From NCBI GenBank assembly GCA_016929775.1, contig JAFGIE010000081.1, positions 1 through 28,292 of the forward strand: a stretch of 28,292 nt of DNA. The letters are read 5' to 3'. A program made the translations under genes and the position numbers. Shown here one piece after another: positions 1-7,355 of the stretch. The notes beneath the pieces are model-generated. The model ran no database searches and was not told the origin of the DNA. It saw only the letters and a list, made by a program, of their open reading frames with translations. Source of the stretch: Anaerolineae bacterium. GTDB taxonomy: Bacteria > Chloroflexota > Anaerolineae > JAFGEY01. Position 1 is the stretch's first letter, and each line of letters opens with the position of its first letter.

Positions 1-8
1 ACGGCGCG

Positions 9-1121
9 CTATGCGAGGCGCGCCTCGTCGATCTCGATGCCCAGTCCGGGCCTGTGTGGGACTGTCACGCAGCCGTCCGCCTCGACCAGGATCGGTTCGA
101 CGATGAAGGGCTGCAGCGTCGCCGGCGTCAAGATCGGCGGGTCGTACGGGTACTCGACCAGCGGGCAGTTCTCGACCGTCGCCATCGCCTGCAGCGTAGC
201 TGCCATGTCGAGCGGGAAATCGCCTCCCGAGAGGACGTGTGGGATCACCAGCCGCCCGAAGGAGTCGGCGAGCTCTGCCACCTTGCGCAGGCCGATGACG
301 CCCATGTTGCCCCCCAGCGCTGCGTCGGGCTGCAGGATGTCGTAGGCGCCGCGCAGCAGGTGCTCGCGCCAGTCGTATACGGTCGGGGTATGCTCGCCCC
401 CCGCGACGAACATGTCCACCGCGGCGGCGATCTCGGCGAGGCCCTCGACGTCCTGGCGCGGCAGCGGCTCTTCGAGATAGTAGACGTCGAGCTCGTCCAG
501 TGCCCGCGCCATGTGCAGCGCCGTGCGCCGCGACCAAAAGGGGTAGATCTGCGAAGGGTTGTTCTGGTTGGCGTCGACCAGGATCAACAGGTCGTCGCCC
601 AGCGCTGCGCGCACCGCCTCTACCGCCGCCAGGTCATCGCGCGGGTCGGGTCGATGGAGTCGCAGCTTGACCGCCACAAAGCCCTGAGCGACGATCGCGC
701 GTACCAGGTCGACCAGCTGGTCCGGCGGCAGGAGGCGGCTCGTCGCGGCGTAGACCATGATCCGCTCCCGGCAGGCGCCCAACAGGCGATGCACCGGCTG
801 TCCCGCCGCTTTGCCGACGATGTCCCACAGCGCGATCTCGAGTCCCGCGGCGCGCTTGCCCGCGTTACCGGAGCGCCTGCCGCCCATGTGCGCGCTCCAA
901 AAGGCGCCGACGTGACCGGGATCGACGCCCTCCGCCAGCGCCGGGTCCGCGCCGGTGTACGGTCCGATGCCGACGATGCCCTCGTCGGTGGTCAGCTTGT
1001 AGAAGGCAAAGGGCAGCTCGGTCGCCGGTGTGCCATCCGGCGCGCGCCACGCCGGCAGCCACGGTTCGGGGAGCGGGATCGGCTCTGCGCTGCGAACGAC
1101 TTGGGCCTGGGTGACCTGCAT
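9..1121 (-). CDS. Mandelate racemase/muconate lactonizing enzyme family protein, probable acid-sugar dehydratase
   Basis: A 370-aa enolase-superfamily protein. It has an N-terminal capping domain (about 1-125) and a modified TIM barrel. Visible active-site elements are K152 in a KLR motif, metal ligands D183 (VDAN), E217 (LEEP) and E243 (GGEH), and a D266 (QPDAALGG)/H295 (IPH) pair. An Asp-His dyad of this kind is typical of the MR-type branch that dehydrates acid sugars such as rhamnonate, fuconate or galactonate; the exact substrate cannot be read from the sequence. The frame is open 44 codons further upstream, but that segment is low-complexity Pro/Ala/Arg and includes a hairpin. The ATG at 1121 is preceded by a strong GAGAGGAGAG site, so it is chosen as the start. 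It lies 150 bp downstream of the ABC exporter, across a hairpin that may end the exporter transcript. The sugar genes elsewhere in the window fit a catabolic role. Confidence 0.88.
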   Translation of the reverse strand: MQVTQAQVVRSAEPIPLPEPWLPAWRAPDGTPATELPFAFYKLTTDEGIVGIGPYTGADPALAEGVDPGHVGAFWSAHMGGRRSGNAGKRAAGLEIALWDIVGKAAGQPVHRLLGACRERIMVYAATSRLLPPDQLVDLVRAIVAQGFVAVKLRLHRPDPRDDLAAVEAVRAALGDDLLILVDANQNNPSQIYPFWSRRTALHMARALDELDVYYLEEPLPRQDVEGLAEIAAAVDMFVAGGEHTPTVYDWREHLLRGAYDILQPDAALGGNMGVIGLRKVAELADSFGRLVIPHVLSGGDFPLDMAATLQAMATVENCPLVEYPYDPPILTPATLQPFIVEPILVEADGCVTVPHRPGLGIEIDEARLA

Positions 1122-1195
1122 GGTGCGTCTCTCCTCTCTGGCTCGCGCCGCGCCGGGCGTGGGAACGGGCGCGCTGTCCGGGACCGGCGCTGCAT

Positions 1196-1228
1196 CCCTC
1201 GTCCCTGCGCTCCGCGCAGGGACGAGGG
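1196..1228. terminator. Perfect 15-bp hairpin with 3-nt loop, probable transcription terminator
   Basis: CCCTCGTCCCTGCGC at 1196-1210 is the exact reverse complement of 1214-1228, around the loop TCC. It lies between the stop of the exporter gene (1272) and the start of the dehydratase (1121), both read leftwards. No clear T-tract follows on either strand, so termination is inferred from position and stem strength. Confidence 0.55.
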
Positions 1229-1271
1229 ACAAGGACCTGGCAGGCTGGGCCAAGCCAGGAGACAGGACCGG

Positions 1272-3161
1272 CTATGTCGCGGCGACTTGCTCGCCTGCCA
1301 GCTCGGGCACGAGTGGATGCTGCCCCTTGAACTGGCTCATGTAGAGGTTGTGATAGAAGCCCCTCTGGGCGAGCAGCTCTGTGTGCGTGCCGTGCTCGAT
1401 GATCTCGCCATCGTTGATCACCAGGATCATGTCCGCCTCGCGGATCGTGCTCAAGCGGTGGGCGATCACAAAGCTCGTCCGTCCCTCCATCAGGCGGAGC
1501 ATGGCATCCTGGATGTGCCGCTCTGTGCGCGTATCGACGCTGCTCGTCGCCTCGTCCAGGATCAGGATCCCGGGATCGGCCAACACGGCGCGCGAGATCG
1601 CCAGCAGCTGCCGTTGTCCCTGGCTCAGGTTGCTGCCGCGCTCCGAGAGCTCGGTCTGGTATCCCCCGGGCAAGCGGTGGATGAACGTGTCGGCGTTCGC
1701 CAGCTTGGCGGCGGCGATGCACTCCTCGTCGGTGGCGTCCAGGCGCCCGTAGCGGATGTTCTCCATCACCGTGTCCGAAAAGAGATACGTATCCTGCAGC
1801 ACGATGCCCAGCGTGCGGCGCAGGCTGTCCTTGCGTATGTGGCGGATGTCGATCCCGTCGACGCGGATGCTACCGCTGTCGATGTCGTAAAAGCGGGTCA
1901 AGAGATTGACGATCGTGGTCTTGCCTGCGCCGGTCGGCCCGACGAGCGCGATCGTCTGTCCTGGTTCGGCGTGGAGCGACACGTGCTTGAGCACCGGCAG
2001 GTCCTGCTCGTAGCCAAAGCACACGTCCTCGAACACCACATCTCCGTGTACCTCGTCCAGGGCGTGGGCGTCTGGCGCATCCGCCACTTCGGGTATCTCG
2101 TCGATCGTCTCAAACACCCGCTCCGCCCCGGCGATCGCCGACTGGATGCTGTTGTAGAGGCTGGCGATCTGGTTGAGGGGACGCGCGAAGCGCCGTGCAT
2201 AGTTGACAAAGCTGGCGATCGTGCCCACGGTCGCCAAGCCGCGCACTGCCATCCAGCCGCCTGCACCGGCGACGATGGCGAACCCGACGTTGTTGACAAA
2301 GTTGGTCAGCGGGCCGATGCTGGAAGCCAGGATCTGCGCCATGGTCGACGCGTTCCGCAGCCTGACGTTGGCGTCGTCGAACTGCTCGATCGCCGCCTGT
2401 TCCCGGACGTAGGCCTTGACCACGCGCTGACCCGTCACCGTCTCCTCGATGATCCCGTTCAGCTCGCCCAGCGTCTCCTGCTGCATGCGGAAGCCCTTGC
2501 GCGTGCGCTTGGCGATCCAGTTGCTGATCAGGACCATCAGCGGCAGCGTCACCAGGCTGACCAGGGCCAAGCGCGGGTTGATCACGAACATCATGATCGC
2601 GACGCCGACCAAGCTCAGGGCGCTGGAGATCAGCTCCGTCACACTGTGCGAGAGCACGTTGCTGACGTTCTCGACGTCGTTTGCCAACCGGCTCATCAGC
2701 TCGCCGTGCGAGTGCTGGTCGAAGAAGCGGAGTGAAAGCGCCTGCAGCCTGTCGAACAGGTCCTTGCGGATGTCTCGCACCGTACGCTGCGAGGCGTCCG
2801 CCATAAAGTACGTCTGCAGCCACGTCGTCGCGGAGGTAAAGGCATACACCCCGATCATGAACAGGAGCGTGCGTCCTAGACCGGGCAGGTCTTGGTTCAG
2901 GATGTACTGGTCGATCGCGAGCCCCATGAGGTAGGGTCCAAGGAGTCCCACGCCAGAGGTCGCCGCGACCAGCAGCACGATGCCCACCAGCAGCCAGCGG
3001 TGCCGCTCGAGGTAGCGCCAGATACGCAACAGCGTGCCGCGCGTGTCCTTGGCGCGTTCCTTGGGGCCCATCATCCAGGCGCCGGGGCCACCCCTGCGGC
3101 GCCGCACCCCGACCGTGCTCGAGGAGCGTGTTGTCGTCTGGCTTGACCTAGGCTGCGACAT
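1272..3161 (-). CDS. Heterodimeric ABC exporter, catalytically competent half (TM288-like)
   Basis: A 629-aa ABC half-transporter with six predicted membrane segments (about 50-350) fused to a nucleotide-binding domain. The NBD has Walker A (GPTGAGKTT), signature NLSQGQRQ, Walker B with catalytic Glu (ILILDEATSSVD) and an H-loop His (VIAHRLST). The Gln in place of the second Gly/Ser in the signature (LSQGQ) is typical of the TM288 side of TM287/288-type heterodimers. The start overlaps the end of the partner gene by 14 bp, implying translational coupling and equal amounts of both halves. The N-terminus carries about 40 basic or polar residues before the first helix. Family members export drugs or lipophilic compounds in an ATP-driven way; the substrate here is unknown. 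The upstream MarR regulator suggests induction by a small molecule. Confidence 0.93.
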   Translation of the reverse strand: MSQPRSSQTTTRSSSTVGVRRRRGGPGAWMMGPKERAKDTRGTLLRIWRYLERHRWLLVGIVLLVAATSGVGLLGPYLMGLAIDQYILNQDLPGLGRTLLFMIGVYAFTSATTWLQTYFMADASQRTVRDIRKDLFDRLQALSLRFFDQHSHGELMSRLANDVENVSNVLSHSVTELISSALSLVGVAIMMFVINPRLALVSLVTLPLMVLISNWIAKRTRKGFRMQQETLGELNGIIEETVTGQRVVKAYVREQAAIEQFDDANVRLRNASTMAQILASSIGPLTNFVNNVGFAIVAGAGGWMAVRGLATVGTIASFVNYARRFARPLNQIASLYNSIQSAIAGAERVFETIDEIPEVADAPDAHALDEVHGDVVFEDVCFGYEQDLPVLKHVSLHAEPGQTIALVGPTGAGKTTIVNLLTRFYDIDSGSIRVDGIDIRHIRKDSLRRTLGIVLQDTYLFSDTVMENIRYGRLDATDEECIAAAKLANADTFIHRLPGGYQTELSERGSNLSQGQRQLLAISRAVLADPGILILDEATSSVDTRTERHIQDAMLRLMEGRTSFVIAHRLSTIREADMILVINDGEIIEHGTHTELLAQRGFYHNLYMSQFKGQHPLVPELAGEQVAAT

Positions 3162-4899
3162 CGGCGTCTACTCCATTTCCCAGCTGCGAATCAAAGATCT
3201 CGCGATAGATCGCGCTCGACTCCAAGAGCTCGCGATGCGTTCCCTCGGCGGCGACGTGCCCGTCCTCCAGGACCAGGATCTTGTCGGCGTTGAGCACGGT
3301 GCTGATCCGCTGCGCGATCACAAAGCTCGTGCGACCCGCCATCAACGCCTCCAGCGCATCCTGGATCTTGATCTCTGTCTCCACGTCGACCGAGCTGGTG
3401 CTGTCGTCGAGGATCAGGACCGCAGGACGGATCAACAGGGCGCGGGCGATGGCGATGCGCTGCTTCTGCCCACCGGACAGGTTGACGCCGCGCTGCCCGA
3501 CCACCGAGTCATACCCGTCCGGGAAGGACATGATGAACTCGTGCGCCTGTGCCGCCTGGGCGGCGGCAATCACCTCCTCGTCGCTCGCCTCGGGACGACC
3601 ATAGCGGATGTTGTCGCGGATCGTGCCCGAAAAGAGCACCGACTCTTGCAGGGCCACAGCGACATTGCGGCGCAAGGCATCCTTGTGCACATCGCGCACG
3701 TCGGTGCCGTCGATCGTGATCTGCCCGCTCGTTACGTCGTAGAAGCGGGGGATGAGGTGGACCAGGCTCGACTTGCCCGACCCGGTCGCTCCCAAGATCG
3801 CCACCGTCTGCCCCGGTTCGGCGGTGAAGGCGAGGTCCTTGAGCACCGGGTCCTGTCCATCTCCGTCATAGCTGAACGTGACGCGATCGAATACCACGCG
3901 CCCCCGGGGCGCAAAGCTGGGCTGTGCGTCGTCCCGGTCCTGGACCTCTGGCACGCTGTCCATCACTTCCTGGATCCGGTCGGACGATGCCTGGGCGCGC
4001 GCAAAGCGCATGATCAGCATGCTCACGAACATCAGCGAGCGGAGGGTGCCCATCAAGTAGTTGATAAAGGCGATCAGCTGCCCGATCTTCATCCCGCCGA
4101 CCGTGACCTGGATCCCGCCAAACCAGAGCACGCTGACAATGCCCAGGCTCATGATCATCATGATCGCCGGCATTGCGCCTGCCACCGTGCGCGCAGCGCG
4201 GATCGTCTGGTCCATCAACGCGTCGTTTGCCACGCCAAAGCGCCCGATCTCGTACAGGGCGCGCACGAACGCCTTGACCACCCGTACGCCCGCCAGGTTC
4301 TCTTGCATGACCGTGTTCACGCCATCGAGCTTGCGTTGGACGCCGCTGAAGAGCGGATAGGCACGCCGAATCATGAACGCCAGCACGCCCAAGACCATCG
4401 GCCCTAGTACGACGAGCAACATGGCAAGCTGCGGGCTGGTCGTAATCGCCATGATCAGGCTGCCGATCAGCATGAGCGGTGCCCGGACCATGATCCGCAG
4501 CATCATCGAGACCGTTTCCTGTACCTGGACCACGTCGTTGGTCAGGCGCGTGACCAGCTGACCGGTCTCCAGCTCGTCGAGGTTGCCGAACGAGAGCGAC
4601 TCTACCTTGCGAAAGAGTGCGGCTCGCAGGTCGGTGCCAAACCCCTGGGAGGCCAACACCGAGAACACGGTGCAGCCCACGCCCCCGATGGCGCCGGCGA
4701 GGGCCAACCCGACCATTATCAGCCCGGTGTTGATCACGACCGACATGTCGAATTGGGCAATGCCCTCGTCGACGATGCGCTGGATCATGCGCGGTTGCAT
4801 CAGGTCCATCGCCACTTCCAGGGCCATCAGCAACGGCGCCAACACCGCCCAGTGCCGGTAGGGTCTCAGGTACTTGAACAGCTTGTACATCGATTTCAT
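3148..4899 (-). CDS. Heterodimeric ABC exporter, degenerate-site half (TM287-like)
   Basis: A 583-aa ABC half-transporter with an N-terminal membrane domain (about 15-310) and a C-terminal ATPase. Walker A is GATGSGKSS and the signature is LSGGQKQR. The Walker B carboxylate is Asp, not Glu (LILDDSTSSVD), and the H-loop His is Gln (VIAQRIST). The same two replacements mark the non-hydrolysing site of TM287/288-like heterodimers, so this is the degenerate partner of the downstream gene. It lies 54 bp behind the MarR gene on the same strand, with an AGGAAGGAG site upstream, and probably shares the MarR promoter. The ATG at 4899 starts with MKSMYKLFKYLRPY, a usual opening for this family. Confidence 0.93.
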   Translation of the reverse strand: MKSMYKLFKYLRPYRHWAVLAPLLMALEVAMDLMQPRMIQRIVDEGIAQFDMSVVINTGLIMVGLALAGAIGGVGCTVFSVLASQGFGTDLRAALFRKVESLSFGNLDELETGQLVTRLTNDVVQVQETVSMMLRIMVRAPLMLIGSLIMAITTSPQLAMLLVVLGPMVLGVLAFMIRRAYPLFSGVQRKLDGVNTVMQENLAGVRVVKAFVRALYEIGRFGVANDALMDQTIRAARTVAGAMPAIMMIMSLGIVSVLWFGGIQVTVGGMKIGQLIAFINYLMGTLRSLMFVSMLIMRFARAQASSDRIQEVMDSVPEVQDRDDAQPSFAPRGRVVFDRVTFSYDGDGQDPVLKDLAFTAEPGQTVAILGATGSGKSSLVHLIPRFYDVTSGQITIDGTDVRDVHKDALRRNVAVALQESVLFSGTIRDNIRYGRPEASDEEVIAAAQAAQAHEFIMSFPDGYDSVVGQRGVNLSGGQKQRIAIARALLIRPAVLILDDSTSSVDVETEIKIQDALEALMAGRTSFVIAQRISTVLNADKILVLEDGHVAAEGTHRELLESSAIYREIFDSQLGNGVDADVAA

Positions 4900-4953
4900 A
4901 GCACTATCGGTCTCCTTCCTGAGCTGGTTCTCGCGGCGCGCGCAGCCGTGCGG

Positions 4954-5403
4954 CTATGCACTCGCCCCTCCAGTAGCCCGCACCAGGTTCTCCCGCACCT
5001 GCACCAGGTAGCCGTGCAGCAGCACGCGCTCCTCTGGGGCGAGCCCTTCGAGCGTCTCCCGCTCCAGGGTCCGCCATACCTTCTCGACCTGTGCCTGGAC
5101 GGCGTACCCAGCCTCGGTGAGGTAGACGCGCGAAACCCGGTGATCGCGGGGGTCGTCGCGCCGCTCCAAGAAGCCTGCCTTCTCCATGCGCTGCACCATC
5201 TTGGTCACCGTCGCCGGCTGGACGTGCAGGTGCGCCGCCAGCTCGCTGTGCGTCAGCCCTTCCTTGTCCCACAGTGCGTGCAGCAGACGCGGCTGTCCGT
5301 GGTAGAGGCCGAGCGTTTCCAGCAGCATGTGCGCCCTGGCGTGGTGAAGCCGGCAGACCCGGCTGAGGAGGTAATCTACCGATTCTTCCCGCTGATCGGA
5401 CAT
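4954..5403 (-). CDS. MarR-family transcriptional regulator
   Basis: A 149-aa winged-helix protein. The recognition region (HSELAAHLHVQPATVTKMVQRMEKAGFLERRDDPRDHRVSRVYLTEAG, about residues 54-100) carries the MarR DxRD-type wing. The length fits the family. The frame is open 63 codons upstream, but that stretch contains the promoter and operator, so it cannot all be transcribed. The ATG at 5403 has an AAGGGA ribosome site. It is the first gene of a three-gene unit with the ABC exporter pair. The perfect palindrome over its start site points to autorepression, relieved when a ligand, perhaps an exporter substrate, binds the MarR dimer. Confidence 0.92.
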   Translation of the reverse strand: MSDQREESVDYLLSRVCRLHHARAHMLLETLGLYHGQPRLLHALWDKEGLTHSELAAHLHVQPATVTKMVQRMEKAGFLERRDDPRDHRVSRVYLTEAGYAVQAQVEKVWRTLERETLEGLAPEERVLLHGYLVQVRENLVRATGGASA

Positions 5404-5446
5404 ACAGGATCCCTTCTCGTGCGCGGCATGTGCGCCCGACTTTTGC

Positions 5447-5473
5447 TTTGCCGGCTGACCATTAGCCGGCAAA
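5447..5473. promoter_or_regulatory. MarR-type operator, perfect 10-bp inverted repeat
   Basis: TTTGCCGGCT, 7 nt, then AGCCGGCAAA: both arms match perfectly as reverse complements. The site begins immediately downstream of the -10 box of the leftward promoter and covers the expected transcription start (about 5467). A MarR dimer bound here would block initiation. Its location 44 bp upstream of the MarR ATG makes it the probable autoregulatory operator. Confidence 0.75.
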
Positions 5474-5502
5474 ATTATACCCCGTTCGGGCGTGCGTGTC
5501 AA
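5474..5502 (-). promoter_or_regulatory. Consensus sigma-70 promoter of the marR-ABC exporter operon
   Basis: On the minus strand, TTGACA (5502-5497), a 17-bp spacer, then TATAAT (5479-5474). Both hexamers match the consensus exactly at ideal spacing. A strong constitutive promoter directly followed by a palindromic operator fits a repressor-controlled unit. Confidence 0.85.
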
Positions 5503-5586
5503 GTCGGCGAAAACGTGCGTCGAGCCGGCGGAATCGTACGTCAAGCCGGCGGGATCGCGTGTCCAGTCCGTGGGATCGTGCGTGGG
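5491..5586. repeat. Degenerate 21-bp tandem repeats upstream of the marR promoter
   Basis: Units start at 5491 (23 bp), 5514, 5535 and 5556 (21 bp each), with a partial unit at 5577. The shared core is CGTGCGTC.AGCCGGCGG.AT. Read on the minus strand, several units carry a TTGAC or TCGAC element; the TTGACA of the first unit is the actual -35 box. The two-helical-turn period suggests either repeat expansion or a stacked protein-binding site. Confidence 0.6.
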
Positions 5587-5689
5587 CAGCAAGAGTGCGG
5601 CGTCTGAGGGAGGAGCCCGTCTCTGCCTGCACAGCTTCTACAGCCAGTGCACGGGCCTACCAGCGCCGCACTCTCACGTCGTACAACGC

Positions 5690-5724
5690 GCCGGGCGCCG
5701 GTCGCACAGCGACCGGCGCCCGGC
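5690..5724. terminator. 15-bp GC-rich hairpin downstream of the HtrA PDZ segment
   Basis: GCCGGGCGCCGGTCG (5690-5704) pairs perfectly with 5710-5724 around the loop CACAG. It starts 31 bp past the stop of the PDZ-encoding frame on the minus strand. There is no T-tract, so the role as a terminator is inferred from position and strength. The rest of the 5404-5754 gap holds the MarR promoter, operator and repeats, and no gene that I can support. Confidence 0.55.
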
Positions 5725-5754
5725 TAGGGGCGCAGCCTTGCCGCGCCCGCAGGC

Positions 5755-6072
5755 TCAACTTGGCCTTTGCCCGAGCACGAGTGGTACGACCACGCGCTCG
5801 CCATCGCGCAGGACCGTGATCTGGATCGTCTGTCCGACCGTCGTATGAAAGACGAGATAGCTGTTCAGATCCCCAAAGTCGCCGATCGGCTGTCCGTCCA
5901 TGTCGACGATCAGATCGCCGCCTGCCCCGGTCTGGGGATCTGCGGGCACCAGGCCCGCACGGTCTGCGGGACCGCCCTGGGTCACGCTGACCACGTACGC
6001 GCCCTGCGTTTGCTCGATGCCGTACGTGGACAGCTCGGCAAGCGAGATCTCGTCGTCAAAGCTGGCGCCCAT
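5755..6072 (-). pseudogene. Detached PDZ domain of HtrA-like protease
   Basis: 105 codons open from an internal ATG, encoding one PDZ domain (YVVSVTQGGPADRAGL, then GGDLIVDMDGQPIGDFGDLNSYL and a V.RDGE.V..PL strand). It is in the same frame as the protease segment ending at 6079 and separated from it only by TAA, CCC and TAC. In intact HtrA proteins the junction reads like G.Y..PYLG; here it reads GTYA-stop-PYMGAS, so this is the C-terminal part of one ancestral gene. The ATG at 6072 corresponds to the Leu/Met of PYLG and has no clear ribosome site, so separate translation is doubtful. Expression would need readthrough, reinitiation or correction of a sequence error. The domain shows no decay within itself. 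Confidence 0.75.
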
Positions 6073-6078
6073 GTAGGG

Positions 6079-6978
6079 TTAGGCGTACGTGCCCTCTTCG
6101 ATCAGCACCGGCACGATCTGGCTGACCGCCGAGACCGGGATCGAGAACCCCACGCCCGAGCTGGCGCCGGTCGTGCTGGCGATCGCGGCGTTGACGCCGA
6201 TCACCTCGCCCTCTAGGTTGAGCAGCGGTCCACCCGAGTTGCCGGGGTTGATCGGCGCGTCGGTCTGGATCACCTCCGGCAGCGAGTAGGTGCTGCCAAC
6301 CGTCGTCTCGCGCTGCGAACGCAGGCTGCGCCCCAACCCGCTGATGATGCCGAGCGACATCGAGCCCTGCTCGCCAAAGGGGTTGCCGATCGCGACGACG
6401 ATCTGCCCGACCTGCAAGCTCTCCGGGTCCGCCAGGGGGAGCGGGTCGACGCCCGTGGGAAGCGCATTGACCTGTAGCACAGCTAGGTCGCTATCGGCGT
6501 CCGCGCCGACGAGTGTGGCGCGCATGCGCTCCCCGGTGGCAAAGACCACTTCGTAGCTGCTGCCCGCTGCGACTACGTGCCGGTTGGTGATGATGTAGCC
6601 GTCCTCGCCATACACGAACCCGCTGCCGCTGGAGGTGGACGAGACGACGATGTAGACGACCGATGGGTTGGCCTCCTTGTAGAGGCCGACCAACGTCTGC
6701 TCCAGGTCGCGTCCCTCGCTCGCTGCCGCGATCGCCGGGGTCGGCGCATAGAGCGCAGGCACGATCTCTTCCGCCTGCGCGGGGAGCGTTGCGGTCCCCG
6801 TCGCGCTGGTTCCGGCGACCGCCTGCATCCCGGCATCCGCTCCCTGCCGCGCCAGTGAAGGCACGCAGCCCGTTGCGACGAGCAATACGATGATCATGAT
6901 CGCCGCCCATTTCCGTGCGGCGCTTGTCTGTCCTGTGACTGTGTGGTGGTTTCTGACCACCGGTCCTGGTTGTGTCAT
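6079..6978 (-). CDS. HtrA/DegP-like trypsin-family serine protease, lipoprotein, lacking its PDZ domain because of an in-frame stop
   Basis: A 299-aa product with an N-terminal membrane segment ending in a lipobox-like VATGC (Cys38), a Pro/Ala/Thr linker, and a chymotrypsin-fold protease with catalytic His134 (TNRHVV), Asp164 (DSDLAVLQV) and Ser248 (GNSGGPLL). Family members degrade or refold damaged exported proteins, with a PDZ domain sensing substrate. Here translation stops at TAA just before the PDZ segment. The ATG at 6978 has an AGAGGA site and starts the export signal; longer frames to 7134 lack a site and a signal. The TAA replaces the codon before PYMG; a CAA-to-TAA change would suffice. 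Upstream at 7308-7351 is an 11-bp repeat array like those of the two-component system, so envelope-stress control is likely. Confidence 0.85.
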   Translation of the reverse strand: MTQPGPVVRNHHTVTGQTSAARKWAAIMIIVLLVATGCVPSLARQGADAGMQAVAGTSATGTATLPAQAEEIVPALYAPTPAIAAASEGRDLEQTLVGLYKEANPSVVYIVVSSTSSGSGFVYGEDGYIITNRHVVAAGSSYEVVFATGERMRATLVGADADSDLAVLQVNALPTGVDPLPLADPESLQVGQIVVAIGNPFGEQGSMSLGIISGLGRSLRSQRETTVGSTYSLPEVIQTDAPINPGNSGGPLLNLEGEVIGVNAAIASTTGASSGVGFSIPVSAVSQIVPVLIEEGTYA

Positions 6979-7024
6979 TCCTCTTGCTCCAATGTATGTT
7001 ACTGTGTATCGGGTCCCCACCTTG

Positions 7025-7063
7025 GGGCGATCTCGATGGCGCCTTTGCCAACCGAGATCGCCC
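7025..7063 (-). other. Stem-loop in the htrA leader
   Basis: GGGCGATCTCG (7025-7035) pairs with CGAGATCGCCC (7053-7063), an 11-bp stem with a 17-nt loop. It lies 47-85 nt upstream of the htrA ATG, within the predicted transcript, and could act as a leader structure or attenuator. Function unknown. I see no convincing gene in the rest of 6979-7297. Confidence 0.4.
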
Positions 7064-7297
7064 TGGGGAAGGTGTGGCCCGTCCGCACACCGCGGGTGCG
7101 GGCCTACCGCTTCACGATCTGCATGCGCGCCCATAGCGCGCTATTCCCTATGTAGACGACCCTGATCGCCCTGGTCTTGCCCGTCCGCGCAGGTGCTCGC
7201 GGCGTCTTGGTCGCTGGCTTGCGAGAACGCCTTCACGTTGGCGTCGCCCTCTGCGCGGCATGCCGCCGCTGCGCAGTCTCGGCGCCAACCTGTTTCC

Positions 7298-7351
7298 AGG
7301 ATACCACGGCTCACTGAGAACGCCCTGTGAGACCGCTGAGCGTTTGCTGAG
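7298..7351 (-). promoter_or_regulatory. htrA promoter with four 11-bp-spaced response-regulator boxes
   Basis: On the minus strand, boxes of 11 nt begin at 7351 (CTCAGCAAACG), 7340 (CTCAGCGGTCT), 7329 (CACAGGGCGTT) and 7318 (CTCAGTGAGCC). These are followed by GTGG and the -10-like hexamer TATCCT (7303-7298), which has an extended TGG. The last box begins 15 nt before the -10, the same spacing as in the two promoters at 12861-12983. The array starts 4 nt past the stop of the upstream lipoprotein gene. The implied htrA leader is about 310 nt long. Confidence 0.72.
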
Positions 7352-7355
7352 AGCG

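Noticed and set aside
54..2735. Very long open frame on the plus strand (893 codons)
   Set aside because: It is antisense to the dehydratase and ABC exporter genes, crosses their boundary and hairpin, and its translation is Arg/Asp/His/Val-rich with no domain. High GC creates such frames.
5491..5586. CRISPR-like array
   Set aside because: The units are directly adjacent 21-mers without spacers and degenerate, and no cas genes are present. It is a tandem repeat.
7141..7236. Possible 31-codon leader peptide (GTG start) in the htrA leader
   Set aside because: A GAGGG motif lies about 10 nt upstream, but the peptide is Gln/Asp-rich with no hydrophobic pattern, and nothing else supports it.
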